DNA of 64,000 nt from VBCK01 sp036270655 (lineage in GTDB: Bacteria; Pseudomonadota; Gammaproteobacteria; Burkholderiales; Burkholderiaceae_F). The notes beneath the pieces were generated by a model that was not told where the DNA came from, did not search any database, and saw only the letters and a program-made list of their open reading frames with translations. The position numbers were made by a program, and so were the translations under genes. The stretch spans positions 1-64,000 of the forward strand of contig DATBCD010000107.1 in assembly GCA_036270655.1 (NCBI GenBank). The letters run 5' to 3'. Shown piece by piece: positions 1-8,679 of this stretch. Numbering within the stretch: the stretch's first letter is position 1; the number at the start of each line of letters is the position of its first letter.

Positions 1-329
1 TTTGGGGTCCCGGGCCGTTGGACTGCCGGGCCTACCCTTGGAACTCGCCACTGCGCGTGGCTCCGGGCATCGCGTCGTCACAGTTGCATAGTCCGCGCGG
101 CGGAGGCACTACGACCGTCCGGAACGCCTCAGCCGGCCACTGTCCTGTTCCGCCGCGCTGCTACCAGGCCCTGCTCCATGCTCGCGTCGAGTACCAAGGG
201 TCTCCCGTCAGTCCAACGGATGACCATCTCAGCATGCGTAGCCTCCACCGCGCCTGTGGAGGTCATCGCAAGCTATGAACAGAACCTGCGACGGGTAGGC
301 CCGGCAGTCCAACGGCCCGGGACCCCAAA
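1..329. repeat. Inverted-repeat element, copy 1 (37-bp perfect ends)
   Basis: Bases 1-37 and 293-329 are exact reverse complements, giving a 37-bp terminal inverted repeat around about 255 bp of non-coding sequence. The left end lies at the window edge, so the true element may be longer. The same sequence recurs twice at 15.6-16.2 kb. Inside are a second copy of the end motif (GTCAGTCCAACGGA near 212) and a small hairpin built on CCTCCA/TGGAGG (241-262). No transposase is present, so it resembles a MITE-like or other non-autonomous intergenic element. On the right it runs directly into a REP-like palindrome. Confidence 0.75.
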
Positions 330-351
330 CGGCGCGCCCAAGCGGCGAGCC

Positions 352-391
352 CTCTCCCCCGCCCCTCTCCCGCACGCGGGAGAGGGGAGAG
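352..391. repeat. REP-like palindrome (CCCTCTCC...GGGAGAGG)
   Basis: CCCTCTCCC is repeated and then answered by the inverted GGGAGAGGGG around a CGCACGCG loop, making a strong hairpin just before the gene at 431. The same module occurs inside tcdA (10.3 kb), after the inverted element pair (16.2 kb) and before tlpA (50.2 kb). Here and at 16.2 kb it is joined to the end of the 37-bp inverted-repeat element through the same linker (AACGGCGCGCCCAA). Confidence 0.75.
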
Positions 392-430
392 ATCGAGTTG
401 TGTTCCCGCAAGCGCGAGAATAGAGGTTCC

Positions 431-1123
431 ATGAGGCTGGCGATCATCGTTCCGGTTCTGGATGAGGCGGCGCAGATCGAGTCGTGCCTGGCCGCGCTGG
501 CCGAACTGCGCCAGCGCGGGGCGCGCGTGATCGTGGTCGACGGCGGCAGCCGCGATGGGACGGTCCGGCTGGCCGCTCCGCTGTGCGATCGCGTGATCGA
601 GGCGCCGCGCGGCCGCGCGCTGCAGATGAATGCGGGCGCGCGCAGCGAGGGGGCCAGCGGCGCCGACGTGCTGCTGTTTTTGCACGCGGACGTGCGGCTT
701 CCGCCGGAAGCGGACCGGCTGATTTTCCGGGCTCTGGCGCGGCGGCGCGCCTGCTGGGGCCGCTTCGATGTGAGGCTGCAGGGTCGCTCGTTCGGCCTGC
801 GCCTGGTCGCCGCGCTGATGAACCTGCGGTCGCGCGCAACCGGCATCTGTACCGGCGACCAGGCGATCTTCGTCGAGCAGGGAGTGTTTGTCGCGCTGGA
901 GGGCTTTGCCCCGATCGCGCTGATGGAGGACGTCGAGTTCTGCCGGCGCGCGCGAAGGCTGTCGGCGCCGGTGGCGCTGCGCCCGCCGGCGATCGTATCG
1001 GCGCGCCGCTGGGACCAGGCGGGCGTGGCGCGCACGGTCCTTCAGATGTGGTGGCTCAGGCTGGCCTATTTCATGGGTGCCGATCCGCAGCAACTGGCGC
1101 AGCGCTATCGCAATGCGCGCTGA
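431..1123 (+). CDS. Family 2 glycosyltransferase, TIGR04283-like
   Basis: A 230-residue protein with a GT-A fold opening: hydrophobic strand AIIVPV, then DGGSRDG at residues 37-43 (nucleotide binding) and a metal-binding HAD at 85-87. GDQAIFV and MEDVEF in the second half are typical of the TIGR04283 family of bacterial family 2 glycosyltransferases. The start is the ATG at 431; an upstream in-frame codon at 398 would run into the REP-like repeat. The next gene begins inside its last codons, so the two are co-transcribed. The TIGR04283/TIGR04282 pair is a common bacterial association; the acceptor is unknown. There is no signal peptide, so it is probably cytoplasmic or peripheral to the membrane. 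Confidence 0.8.
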   Translation: MRLAIIVPVLDEAAQIESCLAALAELRQRGARVIVVDGGSRDGTVRLAAPLCDRVIEAPRGRALQMNAGARSEGASGADVLLFLHADVRLPPEADRLIFRALARRRACWGRFDVRLQGRSFGLRLVAALMNLRSRATGICTGDQAIFVEQGVFVALEGFAPIALMEDVEFCRRARRLSAPVALRPPAIVSARRWDQAGVARTVLQMWWLRLAYFMGADPQQLAQRYRNAR

Positions 1124-1745
1124 GCCCTGGCCCCTGCTGGTGTTCGCGCGCGCGCCGGTCGAGGGCGAAGTCAAGACGCGTCTGATTCCGACGCTCGGAG
1201 CCCGGCGTGCGACCGACTTGTACCGGCGCCTCGCGCTGGAGACGCTGCGGCGCGCCTGCGCGGCTCGATCGAGCCAGGTCCAGCTGTGGATCGCCGGCGA
1301 TCCCGGCCACGCTTTCGTGCAGGATTGCGCCCGGACCTTCCGGGTACCGGTGTTCGAGCAATGCGGAGCCGACCTGGGGCACCGGATGGCTTATGCATTC
1401 GACCATGCCCTGGGCGCGACGGAACACGGCGCCGGTTGCGTGCTGATCGGAACGGACTGCCCGGCACAGACGGTTCAGGACCTGGAGCAGGCCGCCGATG
1501 CGCTGCAGCGGCACGACGCCGTGCTGCAGCCGGCGCACGACGGCGGTTACGTGCTGGTGGGGCTGTCGCGCCCGCAACCGCGTCTGTTCGAGGCGATCGA
1601 GTGGGGCAGCGGGCGCGTGGCCGAGCAGACGCTGCAGCGGGCTGCTCGCCTCGGCCTGGCGCTGCACCTGCTGCGGCCGCTGCCCGATCTGGACAGCGCC
1701 ATGGATCTGCAACACGCGCGCGCGCAAGGCTGGGTCGGCCCCTGA
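1113..1745 (+). CDS. TIGR04282-family glycosyltransferase (DUF2064)
   Basis: A 210-residue nucleotide-diphospho-sugar transferase-like protein. The N-terminus LLVFARAP with KTRLIP, then GTDCP in mid-protein and HDGGYVLVGL, are the hallmarks of the DUF2064/TIGR04282 family, sometimes annotated as arsenosugar biosynthesis glycosyltransferase. The ATG at 1113 gives the usual family N-terminus and overlaps the end of the upstream gene by 11 bases; an ATG at 1077 would only add residues unlike the family. It presumably works with the TIGR04283 enzyme before it. The substrate cannot be told from the sequence. Confidence 0.8.
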   Translation: MRAEPWPLLVFARAPVEGEVKTRLIPTLGARRATDLYRRLALETLRRACAARSSQVQLWIAGDPGHAFVQDCARTFRVPVFEQCGADLGHRMAYAFDHALGATEHGAGCVLIGTDCPAQTVQDLEQAADALQRHDAVLQPAHDGGYVLVGLSRPQPRLFEAIEWGSGRVAEQTLQRAARLGLALHLLRPLPDLDSAMDLQHARAQGWVGP

Positions 1746-1776
1746 GGCGCGCCACCCGGCGTGGGACAATCGACCC

Positions 1777-2259
1777 ATGAGTTGGTGGATTGGTGCAGTC
1801 GGGCTGATCGCCCTGGTCGCGCTGGGGGTCGTGGCCTACGGCCAGGCCGGCGGCCTGCGGGGACATCGGCCGGCCGACCTGGGCCTGCGCGACGGTCGCC
1901 TGAAAGCGCCCTCGAGCACCCGCAACAGCGTCAGCAGCCAGGCCTGGATGGTCACCGGCGAGGGCGCCCAGTACGCGCGCATCGAGCCGCTCTCGTTCGA
2001 GGGCAGCGGCATCGACGCGATGGTGCGGTTAAAAGGCATCGTCGCCGCGACCCCGGGTGCCCACATCATCGAGGCCCGGCCCGATTACCTGTCCGTCGAG
2101 TTCTCGACGCGCTGGCTGCGGTTTGTCGATGACGCGGAGTTCGTGATCCTGCCCGCCTCGCAGAAAATCGACTTGCGTTCGGCCTCGCGGCTGGGCAGCG
2201 AGGACTTCGGAGTCAATCGGGCCCGCATCGAGGCGATCCGCACGCGCTTCGAGCGTTGA
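1777..2259 (+). CDS. DUF1499 family membrane-anchored protein
   Basis: A 160-residue protein with one N-terminal hydrophobic segment (about residues 3-22) followed by a soluble domain. LGLRDGRLK and the cluster DYLSVEF, RFVDDAEF with the terminal SRLGSEDFGVNRARIE are characteristic of DUF1499, a family of unknown biochemical role. It sits 31 bases after the glycosyltransferase pair and 69 bases before glnS on the same strand. The function is not known; inner-membrane attachment with the domain outside is inferred from the single segment. Confidence 0.75.
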   Translation: MSWWIGAVGLIALVALGVVAYGQAGGLRGHRPADLGLRDGRLKAPSSTRNSVSSQAWMVTGEGAQYARIEPLSFEGSGIDAMVRLKGIVAATPGAHIIEARPDYLSVEFSTRWLRFVDDAEFVILPASQKIDLRSASRLGSEDFGVNRARIEAIRTRFER

Positions 2260-2328
2260 ACGCTAGAATCCAGGCTGCTGGCGCGTTTTTTGCTGCGCGG
2301 CCCATCGAGTGAGCACGCAACCCGACTG

Positions 2329-4371
2329 ATGAATCGACGCGACGCAACGCGGCCTGCGGCAGCAGCCAACTTCATCCGGAACATCGTCGACGCCGACCTG
2401 GCCTCGGGCCGGTTTGCGAGGCGCCGCTGGAATGGACGCCCCGGCGACGGAACCTTCCAGTGGCAGGGTGAGCCGGATCCGGCGCGCATACGCACCCGCT
2501 TTCCCCCCGAGCCGAACGGCTACCTGCACGTCGGGCACGCCAAATCGATCTGCCTGAATTTCGGCCTGGCACGCGACTACCACGGGCGCTGCCACATGCG
2601 CTTCGACGACACCAATCCGGAAAAAGAGGAGCAGGAATACGTCGATTCGATCCTGGACGCGGTGCGCTGGGTCGGCTTCGACTGGACCGAAGGGGCGCAC
2701 GACAACCTGTATTACGCGTCGGACTACTTCGATCAGCTGTACGAGTACGCCGAGTACCTGATTCGCACCGGGCACGCGTACGTGGACGAGCAGAGCGCCG
2801 AGGAGTTGCGCGGTTCACGCGGCACGCTGACCGAAGCCGGGCGCGATTCCCCGTTTCGCGACCGCCCGGCCGACGAGAGCCTGGCGCGGTTGCGCCAGAT
2901 GCGCGAGGGCAGGCACGGCGAGGGTTCCATGGTGCTGCGGGCCCGTATCGACATGGCCTCGCCCAACATCAACATGCGCGACCCGACCCTGTACCGGATC
3001 CGCTTCGCGCACCACCACCGGACCGGGGACCGCTGGTGCATCTATCCGATGTACGACTACACCCACTCCATATCCGACGCGCTGGAGTGCATCACCCACA
3101 GCCTGTGCACGCTGGAATTCGAGGATCACCGACCGCTGTACGACTGGTGCGTCGAGCGGCTGGTGCCGAGCCTGCGCGAACCCCAGTGGCGCGCGGCGCT
3201 CGAGCTGGTGCAGTCGCTGCGCGAGCAGGGGCTGGAGGTGGCGCGCGAGTTCGCCCTGCACTGCCACAACTTCCGCCACAAGCTGTACGCCAGCCCGGCC
3301 GAGGCGAACCTGCGGGCGATGTTCGACCGCTGGGAGCACGACCGCGCCGCCGTGATGCGGGACCTGGACGCCTTCTACAAGCTGCTGCTGGGCAAGTCTT
3401 CGGAGCAGTTCGCGCCGCTGCTTACCGGCGCGCTCGACGAGCTTCGCCCGGACCCGTTCGATCTGCCGCACCAGTACGAGTTTTCCCGGTTGAACCTGAG
3501 CTATGTGGTGATGAGCAAGCGCAAGCTGATCCAGCTGGTCGAGGAGGGGCTGGTCGAAGACTGGGACGACCCCCGCATGCCGACCATCGTGGGCCTGCGC
3601 CGGCGCGGTTACACCCCGCGCAGCCTGCAGTTGTTCTCCGAGCGCATCGGCGTGAGCAAGTCCGATTCGTGGATCGATTACTCGGTGCTCGAGCAGGCGC
3701 TGCGCGACGACCTGGACCCGTCGGCGCCCCGCGCGGTCGCGGTGCTCGAACCGATGCGGCTGATCATCACCAACCTTCCTGGCGGACAGCGGGAAACGTG
3801 CGTGGCGCCGGTGCACCCGCATCGGCCCGAGCTGGGAACGCGGACGATCGACCTGACGCGCGAGCTGTGGATCGAGCGCGACGATTTCATGGAGCGCCCG
3901 GCGCCGGACTACTTCCGACTCTATCCGGGCAACCTGGTGCGGCTGCGCTACGCCTACGTGATCCGCTGCACCGGCGTCGAAAAGGACGCCATGGGCCGCG
4001 TCACCGCAGTGCTGGCCGAGTACCTGCCCGATACCCGCAGCGGTACCGACGGCGCCAACCGCGTCAAGGTCAAGGGCGCGATCCACTGGTTGCCGGTGGA
4101 CGGCTGCCTGAGCGCCGAAGTGCGCCTGTACAACCAGCTGTTCACCGATCCTCAACCGGACGCCGGCGGCCGCGATTTCCGCGAGTCGATCGACCCGGAC
4201 AGCCGGCAGGTCAGGTCGGCGTATGTGGAGCCGGGGCTTGCCGCCGCGCGGCCGGAGGACCGATTCCAATTCGAGCGGCACGGCTACTTCGTGGCCGACC
4301 TGCGCGATCATGCGCCCGGGCGCCCCGTGTTCAACCGCATCGTCACGCTGCGCGAGTCGCGTTCCAAATGA
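2329..4371 (+). CDS. glnS: Glutaminyl-tRNA synthetase with large internal insertion
   Basis: A class I aminoacyl-tRNA synthetase charging tRNA-Gln. The HIGH signature is HVGH at residues 67-70 and the KMSKS loop is VMSKR at 394-398; RFDDTNPEKE and the C-terminal beta-barrel domains (ITNLPGG, YFRLYPGN) are present. The protein is 680 residues, about 100 longer than usual. The excess lies between LYDWCVERLVP (to residue 280) and LPHQYEFSRLNL (from 379), two segments normally almost adjacent just before the KMSKS loop. The extra 98 residues are Glu/Leu/Arg-rich and look helical. The start was placed at the ATG at 2329, a few residues before the conserved N-terminus. The stop overlaps the pepP start (ATGA). 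Confidence 0.95.
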   Translation: MNRRDATRPAAAANFIRNIVDADLASGRFARRRWNGRPGDGTFQWQGEPDPARIRTRFPPEPNGYLHVGHAKSICLNFGLARDYHGRCHMRFDDTNPEKEEQEYVDSILDAVRWVGFDWTEGAHDNLYYASDYFDQLYEYAEYLIRTGHAYVDEQSAEELRGSRGTLTEAGRDSPFRDRPADESLARLRQMREGRHGEGSMVLRARIDMASPNINMRDPTLYRIRFAHHHRTGDRWCIYPMYDYTHSISDALECITHSLCTLEFEDHRPLYDWCVERLVPSLREPQWRAALELVQSLREQGLEVAREFALHCHNFRHKLYASPAEANLRAMFDRWEHDRAAVMRDLDAFYKLLLGKSSEQFAPLLTGALDELRPDPFDLPHQYEFSRLNLSYVVMSKRKLIQLVEEGLVEDWDDPRMPTIVGLRRRGYTPRSLQLFSERIGVSKSDSWIDYSVLEQALRDDLDPSAPRAVAVLEPMRLIITNLPGGQRETCVAPVHPHRPELGTRTIDLTRELWIERDDFMERPAPDYFRLYPGNLVRLRYAYVIRCTGVEKDAMGRVTAVLAEYLPDTRSGTDGANRVKVKGAIHWLPVDGCLSAEVRLYNQLFTDPQPDAGGRDFRESIDPDSRQVRSAYVEPGLAAARPEDRFQFERHGYFVADLRDHAPGRPVFNRIVTLRESRSK

Positions 4372-6185
4372 CCCCGTCAGCCATCGTGGGAAGCCGGATC
4401 GCCTCGTTACGGGCGGCCATGCAGCGTCACGGCCTGTCGGCGTGGATCGTACCGTCGTCCGATCCGCATCTGTCCGAGTACCTGCCGGAGCGCTGGCAGG
4501 GGCGACAGTGGCTGTCCGGTTTCACCGGTTCGGTCGGAACCCTGCTCGTCACGGAGCGCTTCGCCGGGGTCTGGGTCGACAGCCGGTACTGGCTGCAGGC
4601 CGAGGTGGAGCTGGATGGAACCGGCATTACGCCGATGAAAGTCAGCGCCAATGCCGGCGTGGCGTTCATCGACTGGCTGGCCTCGCACTGCAGCCCGGGC
4701 GACCAGGTCGGCGCCGACGGGCGGGTGCTGGGCGTGGCCACCGTACGGGCGCTGCAGGAGGCGCTGGTCGGATGCGGCGCATCCTTGCGGCTCGACCTGG
4801 ACCTGCTCGACGAAGTGTGGCCCGAGCGCCCCGGGCTGCCGCAGGCGCCTGTGTTCGAGCAGCAGCATCGCTTCGCGCCGGTGGCGCGCTCGGCCAAGCT
4901 GGGCGCGCTGCGCGACGCGATGCGGCGGGCCGGCGCCAGCTGGCACCTGATCTCGTCGCTCGACGACATCGCGTGGGTTCTCAATGTCCGGGGCTCGGAC
5001 GTCCCGTTCAACCCGGTATTCGTCGCGCATCTGCTGATCGGACCGGACGGCGCAACGCTGTTCGTCGCGGACGGCAAGGTACCTGCGCCGCTGCGCGACC
5101 GCCTGGCCGCCGACGGCGTGGGCCTGGCGGCCTACGATCAACTCGGCGCTCAACTGGCACTGGTGCCGCCCGGCAGCGCGGTCCTGATCGATCCGCGGCG
5201 CGTGACCGCCGGCGTGCTGCAGTCGCTGCCCTCCGCGGTGCGCCGCATCGAGCAGATCAACCCGACGACTCTGGCCAAGTCCGTGAAGAACGACGCCGAA
5301 GTCGCGCTGATCCGCGCCACGATGGAACAGGACGGCGCGGCGCTGGCGGAGTTCTTCGCATGGTTCGAGCAGGCCATGGCCCGGTGCGAACGGGTCACCG
5401 AGCTGACGATCGACGAGCGGATCACGCAGGCGCGGGCGCGGCGCGACGAATACTTCTCGCCCAGCTTCGCGACGATCGCCGGCTTCAACGCGAACGGCGC
5501 GATGCCCCATTATCGGGCCACCGACCGGTCGCACGCCGTGATCTGCGACGGACAGCAGACCGGCAACGGTCTGCTGCTGATCGATTCCGGGGGCCAGTAC
5601 CAGACCGGCACCACCGACATCACGCGGGTGGTCGCGGTGGGTGCCACCAGCCTGGAGCAGCGCCAGGATTTCACCCGCGTGCTGAAGGGAATGATCGCGC
5701 TGTCACTGGCGCGCTTCCCGCGTGGCACCCGCTCTCCGATGCTCGACAGCCTAGCGCGCGCGCCGATCTGGGCCAGCGGCGTCGAGTACGGCCACGGCAC
5801 CGGGCACGGAGTCGGCTTCTTCCTGAACGTGCACGAGGGCCCCCACGGCATCACCCCTTACCTGCTGCCCGAGCCGCACACGGCGCTGGAGCCGGGAATG
5901 ATCACTTCGAACGAGCCCGGCATCTACCGGCCCGGCCGCTGGGGCGTGCGAATCGAGAATCTGCTGGTGACGGTGCCGGCGCAGACGACCGAATTCGGCA
6001 GCTTCCTCGACTTCGAGACGCTGACGCTGTGCCCGATCGATACCCGCTGCATCGACCTCGACCTGCTGACGCCGGTCGAGGTCGACTGGTTGAACCGCTA
6101 CCACGCGATGGTGCGTTCGCGGCTGGCGCCGCACGTCACCGGCGCCGCCGCCGACTGGCTGCAAGCGAACACGCGGCCGATCTGA
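4368..6185 (+). CDS. pepP: Xaa-Pro aminopeptidase (aminopeptidase P, M24B)
   Basis: A 605-residue, three-domain creatinase/aminopeptidase P-type metallopeptidase, releasing N-terminal residues that precede proline. The two-metal centre is complete: Asp406 (LIDSGG), Asp417 (TTDITR), His480 (GTGHGVG), Glu516 (SNEPG) and Glu530 (VRIENL). The length fits the long eukaryote-like AMPP1 type found in many proteobacteria, not the 440-residue E. coli PepP type. No signal peptide is present, so it is cytoplasmic. Its ATG overlaps the glnS stop, implying translational coupling. Confidence 0.93.
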   Translation: MTPSAIVGSRIASLRAAMQRHGLSAWIVPSSDPHLSEYLPERWQGRQWLSGFTGSVGTLLVTERFAGVWVDSRYWLQAEVELDGTGITPMKVSANAGVAFIDWLASHCSPGDQVGADGRVLGVATVRALQEALVGCGASLRLDLDLLDEVWPERPGLPQAPVFEQQHRFAPVARSAKLGALRDAMRRAGASWHLISSLDDIAWVLNVRGSDVPFNPVFVAHLLIGPDGATLFVADGKVPAPLRDRLAADGVGLAAYDQLGAQLALVPPGSAVLIDPRRVTAGVLQSLPSAVRRIEQINPTTLAKSVKNDAEVALIRATMEQDGAALAEFFAWFEQAMARCERVTELTIDERITQARARRDEYFSPSFATIAGFNANGAMPHYRATDRSHAVICDGQQTGNGLLLIDSGGQYQTGTTDITRVVAVGATSLEQRQDFTRVLKGMIALSLARFPRGTRSPMLDSLARAPIWASGVEYGHGTGHGVGFFLNVHEGPHGITPYLLPEPHTALEPGMITSNEPGIYRPGRWGVRIENLLVTVPAQTTEFGSFLDFETLTLCPIDTRCIDLDLLTPVEVDWLNRYHAMVRSRLAPHVTGAAADWLQANTRPI

Positions 6186-6250
6186 AGCGTCTGCGGTCCA
6201 TCTACGGCCGCTCTTGCGCCGCCGGCCGTTCAACTGCTCCTTCGCCCGTA

Positions 6251-6297
6251 TGACAGTCCGGTTAAAACCTTAATCCGCGCACGCTCCCGGACTGTCA
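6251..6297. repeat. 11-bp perfect inverted repeat
   Basis: TGACAGTCCGG (6251-6261) is answered exactly by CCGGACTGTCA (6287-6297) around a 25-base AT-richer loop containing TTAAAACCTTAAT. It lies in the 250-base gap between pepP and the secreted protein gene. It may be a pepP terminator without a U-tract, or an operator for the next gene. Confidence 0.6.
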
Positions 6298-6435
6298 CGC
6301 CTTCGTAATGGATTTCAAAGGTGCAGCTCGTACCATGCGGGCAGCGCCGCACACCGCAAGGCAACCGCGCCATTCGAACGAAGAGGCGGCCGCATCTGCA
6401 GGAGCCCTGCTGTTCCACTGTTTCGGAGGCTTACG

Positions 6436-7473
6436 ATGGCACGACAACGCTGGGTTGCATCGCTGGTCGGACTTTCCTTGCTGGTTGCTCCCTTCTTTGC
6501 TTCGGCACAAGAGGGCGGCGCCCTGCCTGCGCTCAAGGGGTATTCGGTCAGGGTCTGGGCCGGTCCCGATCCGCGCTTCAGTAACCCCGATTCGATCGAA
6601 GTTGACGGCGATCGTGTCTGGGTCGGATATCAGAACGTAACGAGCAAGACCGGCAACGACGGCAAGTCGAGCACCGTCGTCGAATACGATCGGCGCGGCA
6701 CTGTCCTGCACCTGTACAGCGTGCCAGGCCACTGCGATGGACTGCGCATCGACCCGGCCACGCACCTGGTGTGGGCCTCGTCGAATGAGGATGGCAATCC
6801 CGGGCTGGTCTCGATCGACCCCGCCGCCGGAGTCATCACCCCGTACACGTTCGGTCCAACCGCGCACGGCGGCGGCTTCGACGACATGGCGTTCCTCAAC
6901 GGCAGGATGTTCATCGCCGCTTCCAACCCGAACCTCGACGCCAGCGGACAGAACAACTTCCCCGCAGTCGATGAAGTGACCTTCAACGGAAGCAACGTCG
7001 TGCTGACGCCAGTGCTGATGGGCAATGCCACGGCCTACGACACTATGAGTCAGTCGACGGTGACGCTCAATGAGATCGACCCGGACTCGATGACGATCGA
7101 CGCCGCGGGCAATCTGGTGCTGGTCAACCAGGCCGGCGCAGAACTGGTCTTGATCTCCAATCCCGGGACCTCGACGCAGACGGTATCGCGCACCCTGGTC
7201 GGCACGCAGCTCGAGGACACCGTTTGGATCAAATCGGCGCAGAAAGGCGTGCTGCTGCTTGTCGACGGCGCAGGCACCATTTATTCGATTCGCGCGGCCT
7301 GGCAACCCGGCACGATCTACACGGAGACCCCTAACGACTCGGGCGTCTCGGGCTTCTTCGGCACGATCAGTCTGGCAAACGCGGGTATCGGGGTGGCAAT
7401 CGTCACTCCGGTGGCGGTCGGCTTCACCAAAGCGACCGGCCTGACGTTCTTCCCTGACGCAGCTGACGAGTAG
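6436..7473 (+). CDS. Secreted beta-propeller-like protein, function unknown
   Basis: A 345-residue protein with a clear signal peptide (positive start, hydrophobic core to about residue 22, cleavage near FASA-QE). The rest shows repeated blade-like segments typical of SMP-30/NHL-type beta-propellers: DSIEVDGDRVWVGY, GLRIDPATHLVWA, GGFDDMAFLNGRMF, DSMTIDAAGNLVLV and GVLLLVDGAGTIYS. No lipobox, catalytic triad or C-terminal anchor was recognised, so it is probably periplasmic or exported. It stands alone, with its own upstream region containing an 11-bp inverted repeat and a terminator hairpin shortly downstream. A lactonase or a binding role are both possible; no specific function is assigned. 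Confidence 0.7.
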   Translation: MARQRWVASLVGLSLLVAPFFASAQEGGALPALKGYSVRVWAGPDPRFSNPDSIEVDGDRVWVGYQNVTSKTGNDGKSSTVVEYDRRGTVLHLYSVPGHCDGLRIDPATHLVWASSNEDGNPGLVSIDPAAGVITPYTFGPTAHGGGFDDMAFLNGRMFIAASNPNLDASGQNNFPAVDEVTFNGSNVVLTPVLMGNATAYDTMSQSTVTLNEIDPDSMTIDAAGNLVLVNQAGAELVLISNPGTSTQTVSRTLVGTQLEDTVWIKSAQKGVLLLVDGAGTIYSIRAAWQPGTIYTETPNDSGVSGFFGTISLANAGIGVAIVTPVAVGFTKATGLTFFPDAADE

Positions 7474-7483
7474 GCGCGCCTAC

Positions 7484-7514
7484 GGGTGTGGGCCACCGCG
7501 GGTGGCCCGCACCC
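7484..7514. terminator. Bidirectional hairpin between convergent genes
   Basis: GGGTGTGGGCCACC, a GCG loop, then GGTGGCCCGCACCC form a 14-bp stem with a single G-T pair. It sits between the 3' ends of the secreted protein gene and the htrA-like gene, so it probably ends both transcripts. The U-tract is weak. Confidence 0.65.
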
Positions 7515-7544
7515 TTCACTCCCGGGTCCGCTCGCAGGCGCCCC

Positions 7545-8639
7545 TTACTGCTCCAGATCCATCACCTGGACCTTGACATGGCGGCGCTTGTCGTCGCGCG
7601 TCACGGTCAGATCGACCGTGCTGCCGATGCCGGCCCGGTCCAGTTCGGCGACGAAGGTGGACAGCGTATCGACCGGCTTGCCGTTGACGCCGATGATGAC
7701 ATCGCCGAGTTTGCCGCTTTTGGCGTCCAGCGGCTTCAGGCCGGCCTGCGCCGCCGGCGTTCCGCGCCGTACTTCGGCGATCACCACGCCGGCAATGCCG
7801 GCGCGCTCGACCAGGTCGGGCCGGACCGGGTTGATGCCGATTCCGGGCAGCGGCGCCTTGCCGCGCGAGATCAGCGACGGCACCACGCGATTGACCAGAT
7901 CGGCCGGAATGGCAAAGCCGATGCCGGCGGAGCTGCCCGATTCGGATCGGATCGCCGTGTTGACGCCAATCAGGCGGCCGGCGCTGTCCAGCAACGGGCC
8001 GCCCGAGTTGCCGGGATTGATCGCGGCGTCGGTCTGGATCACCCCGACCACCTCGCGGAACTCCGTGGTCGGCAGCTCCCGATCCAGCGCGCTGACGATT
8101 CCTCGCGTCAGCGTGCGCTGCAGTCCGTACGGATTGCCGATCGCGTACACCGACTGGCCGATGCGCAGATCGCGCGAGCTGCCCAGCGGGATCGGCCGCA
8201 GGCCGCTTCGGGCGTGCCCAAGGCGAACCACCGCCAGGTCATAGTCGGGCGACGTGCCGACGATGCGCGCCTCGACCGGCTCGCCGGCGTCCAGCTGCAC
8301 ATACACGCTGCGGGCGCCCTCCACCACGTGGTTGTTGGTGACCACGTGTCCGTCGTCGTCCCACACGAACCCGCTGCCGGCGCCGTGGGCCACCGCGGCG
8401 GTGAAGAATCCGGTCGGCTGCAGCACTTCGGTCGTGATATAGGCGACCGACGGGGAGACATTCAGGAACATTTCGACCACGGCCTGCTCGCCGGACGGCA
8501 GCGGACCGCGCGGCGTGATCGCGCGCGCCTGCACGTGCGGCGCATCGCGCGCCAGCACCAGCGCGCCGCCCGCACCGGCCAGTATCAGTGCCACCAGCGC
8601 CAGGGAACGAGCCCGTGGAGTGTTCGGTTTGGCCGGCAT
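7545..8639 (-). CDS. HtrA/DegS-type periplasmic serine protease
   Basis: A 364-residue trypsin-like S1C protease with one C-terminal PDZ domain. An N-terminal hydrophobic segment (about residues 12-30) anchors or exports it. The catalytic triad is intact: His104 (TNNHVVEG), Asp134 (DYDLAVV) and Ser212 (NPGNSGGP). The PDZ domain spans roughly 260-364 (GKLGDVIIGVNGKPV). The single PDZ and anchor resemble DegS, which cleaves an anti-sigma factor; general envelope protein quality control is equally possible. The ATG at 8639 places the hydrophobic segment near the N-terminus; a further upstream ATG at 8699 would overlap the divergent gene at 8680. Only 40 bases separate the two divergent starts. 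Confidence 0.9.
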   Translation of the reverse strand: MPAKPNTPRARSLALVALILAGAGGALVLARDAPHVQARAITPRGPLPSGEQAVVEMFLNVSPSVAYITTEVLQPTGFFTAAVAHGAGSGFVWDDDGHVVTNNHVVEGARSVYVQLDAGEPVEARIVGTSPDYDLAVVRLGHARSGLRPIPLGSSRDLRIGQSVYAIGNPYGLQRTLTRGIVSALDRELPTTEFREVVGVIQTDAAINPGNSGGPLLDSAGRLIGVNTAIRSESGSSAGIGFAIPADLVNRVVPSLISRGKAPLPGIGINPVRPDLVERAGIAGVVIAEVRRGTPAAQAGLKPLDAKSGKLGDVIIGVNGKPVDTLSTFVAELDRAGIGSTVDLTVTRDDKRRHVKVQVMDLEQ

Positions 8640-8679
8640 CGGCGCATTATGGCCCCGCGCGTGATAAATTGACCGCCCC

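Noticed and set aside
18..278. An 86-residue open frame inside the inverted-repeat element, also open in the two copies at 15.6-16.2 kb
   Set aside because: The frame begins at TTG within the terminal repeat, has no ribosome-binding site and the residue changes among copies look unconstrained; the absence of indels is more simply a property of the repeat. A coding role is not excluded.
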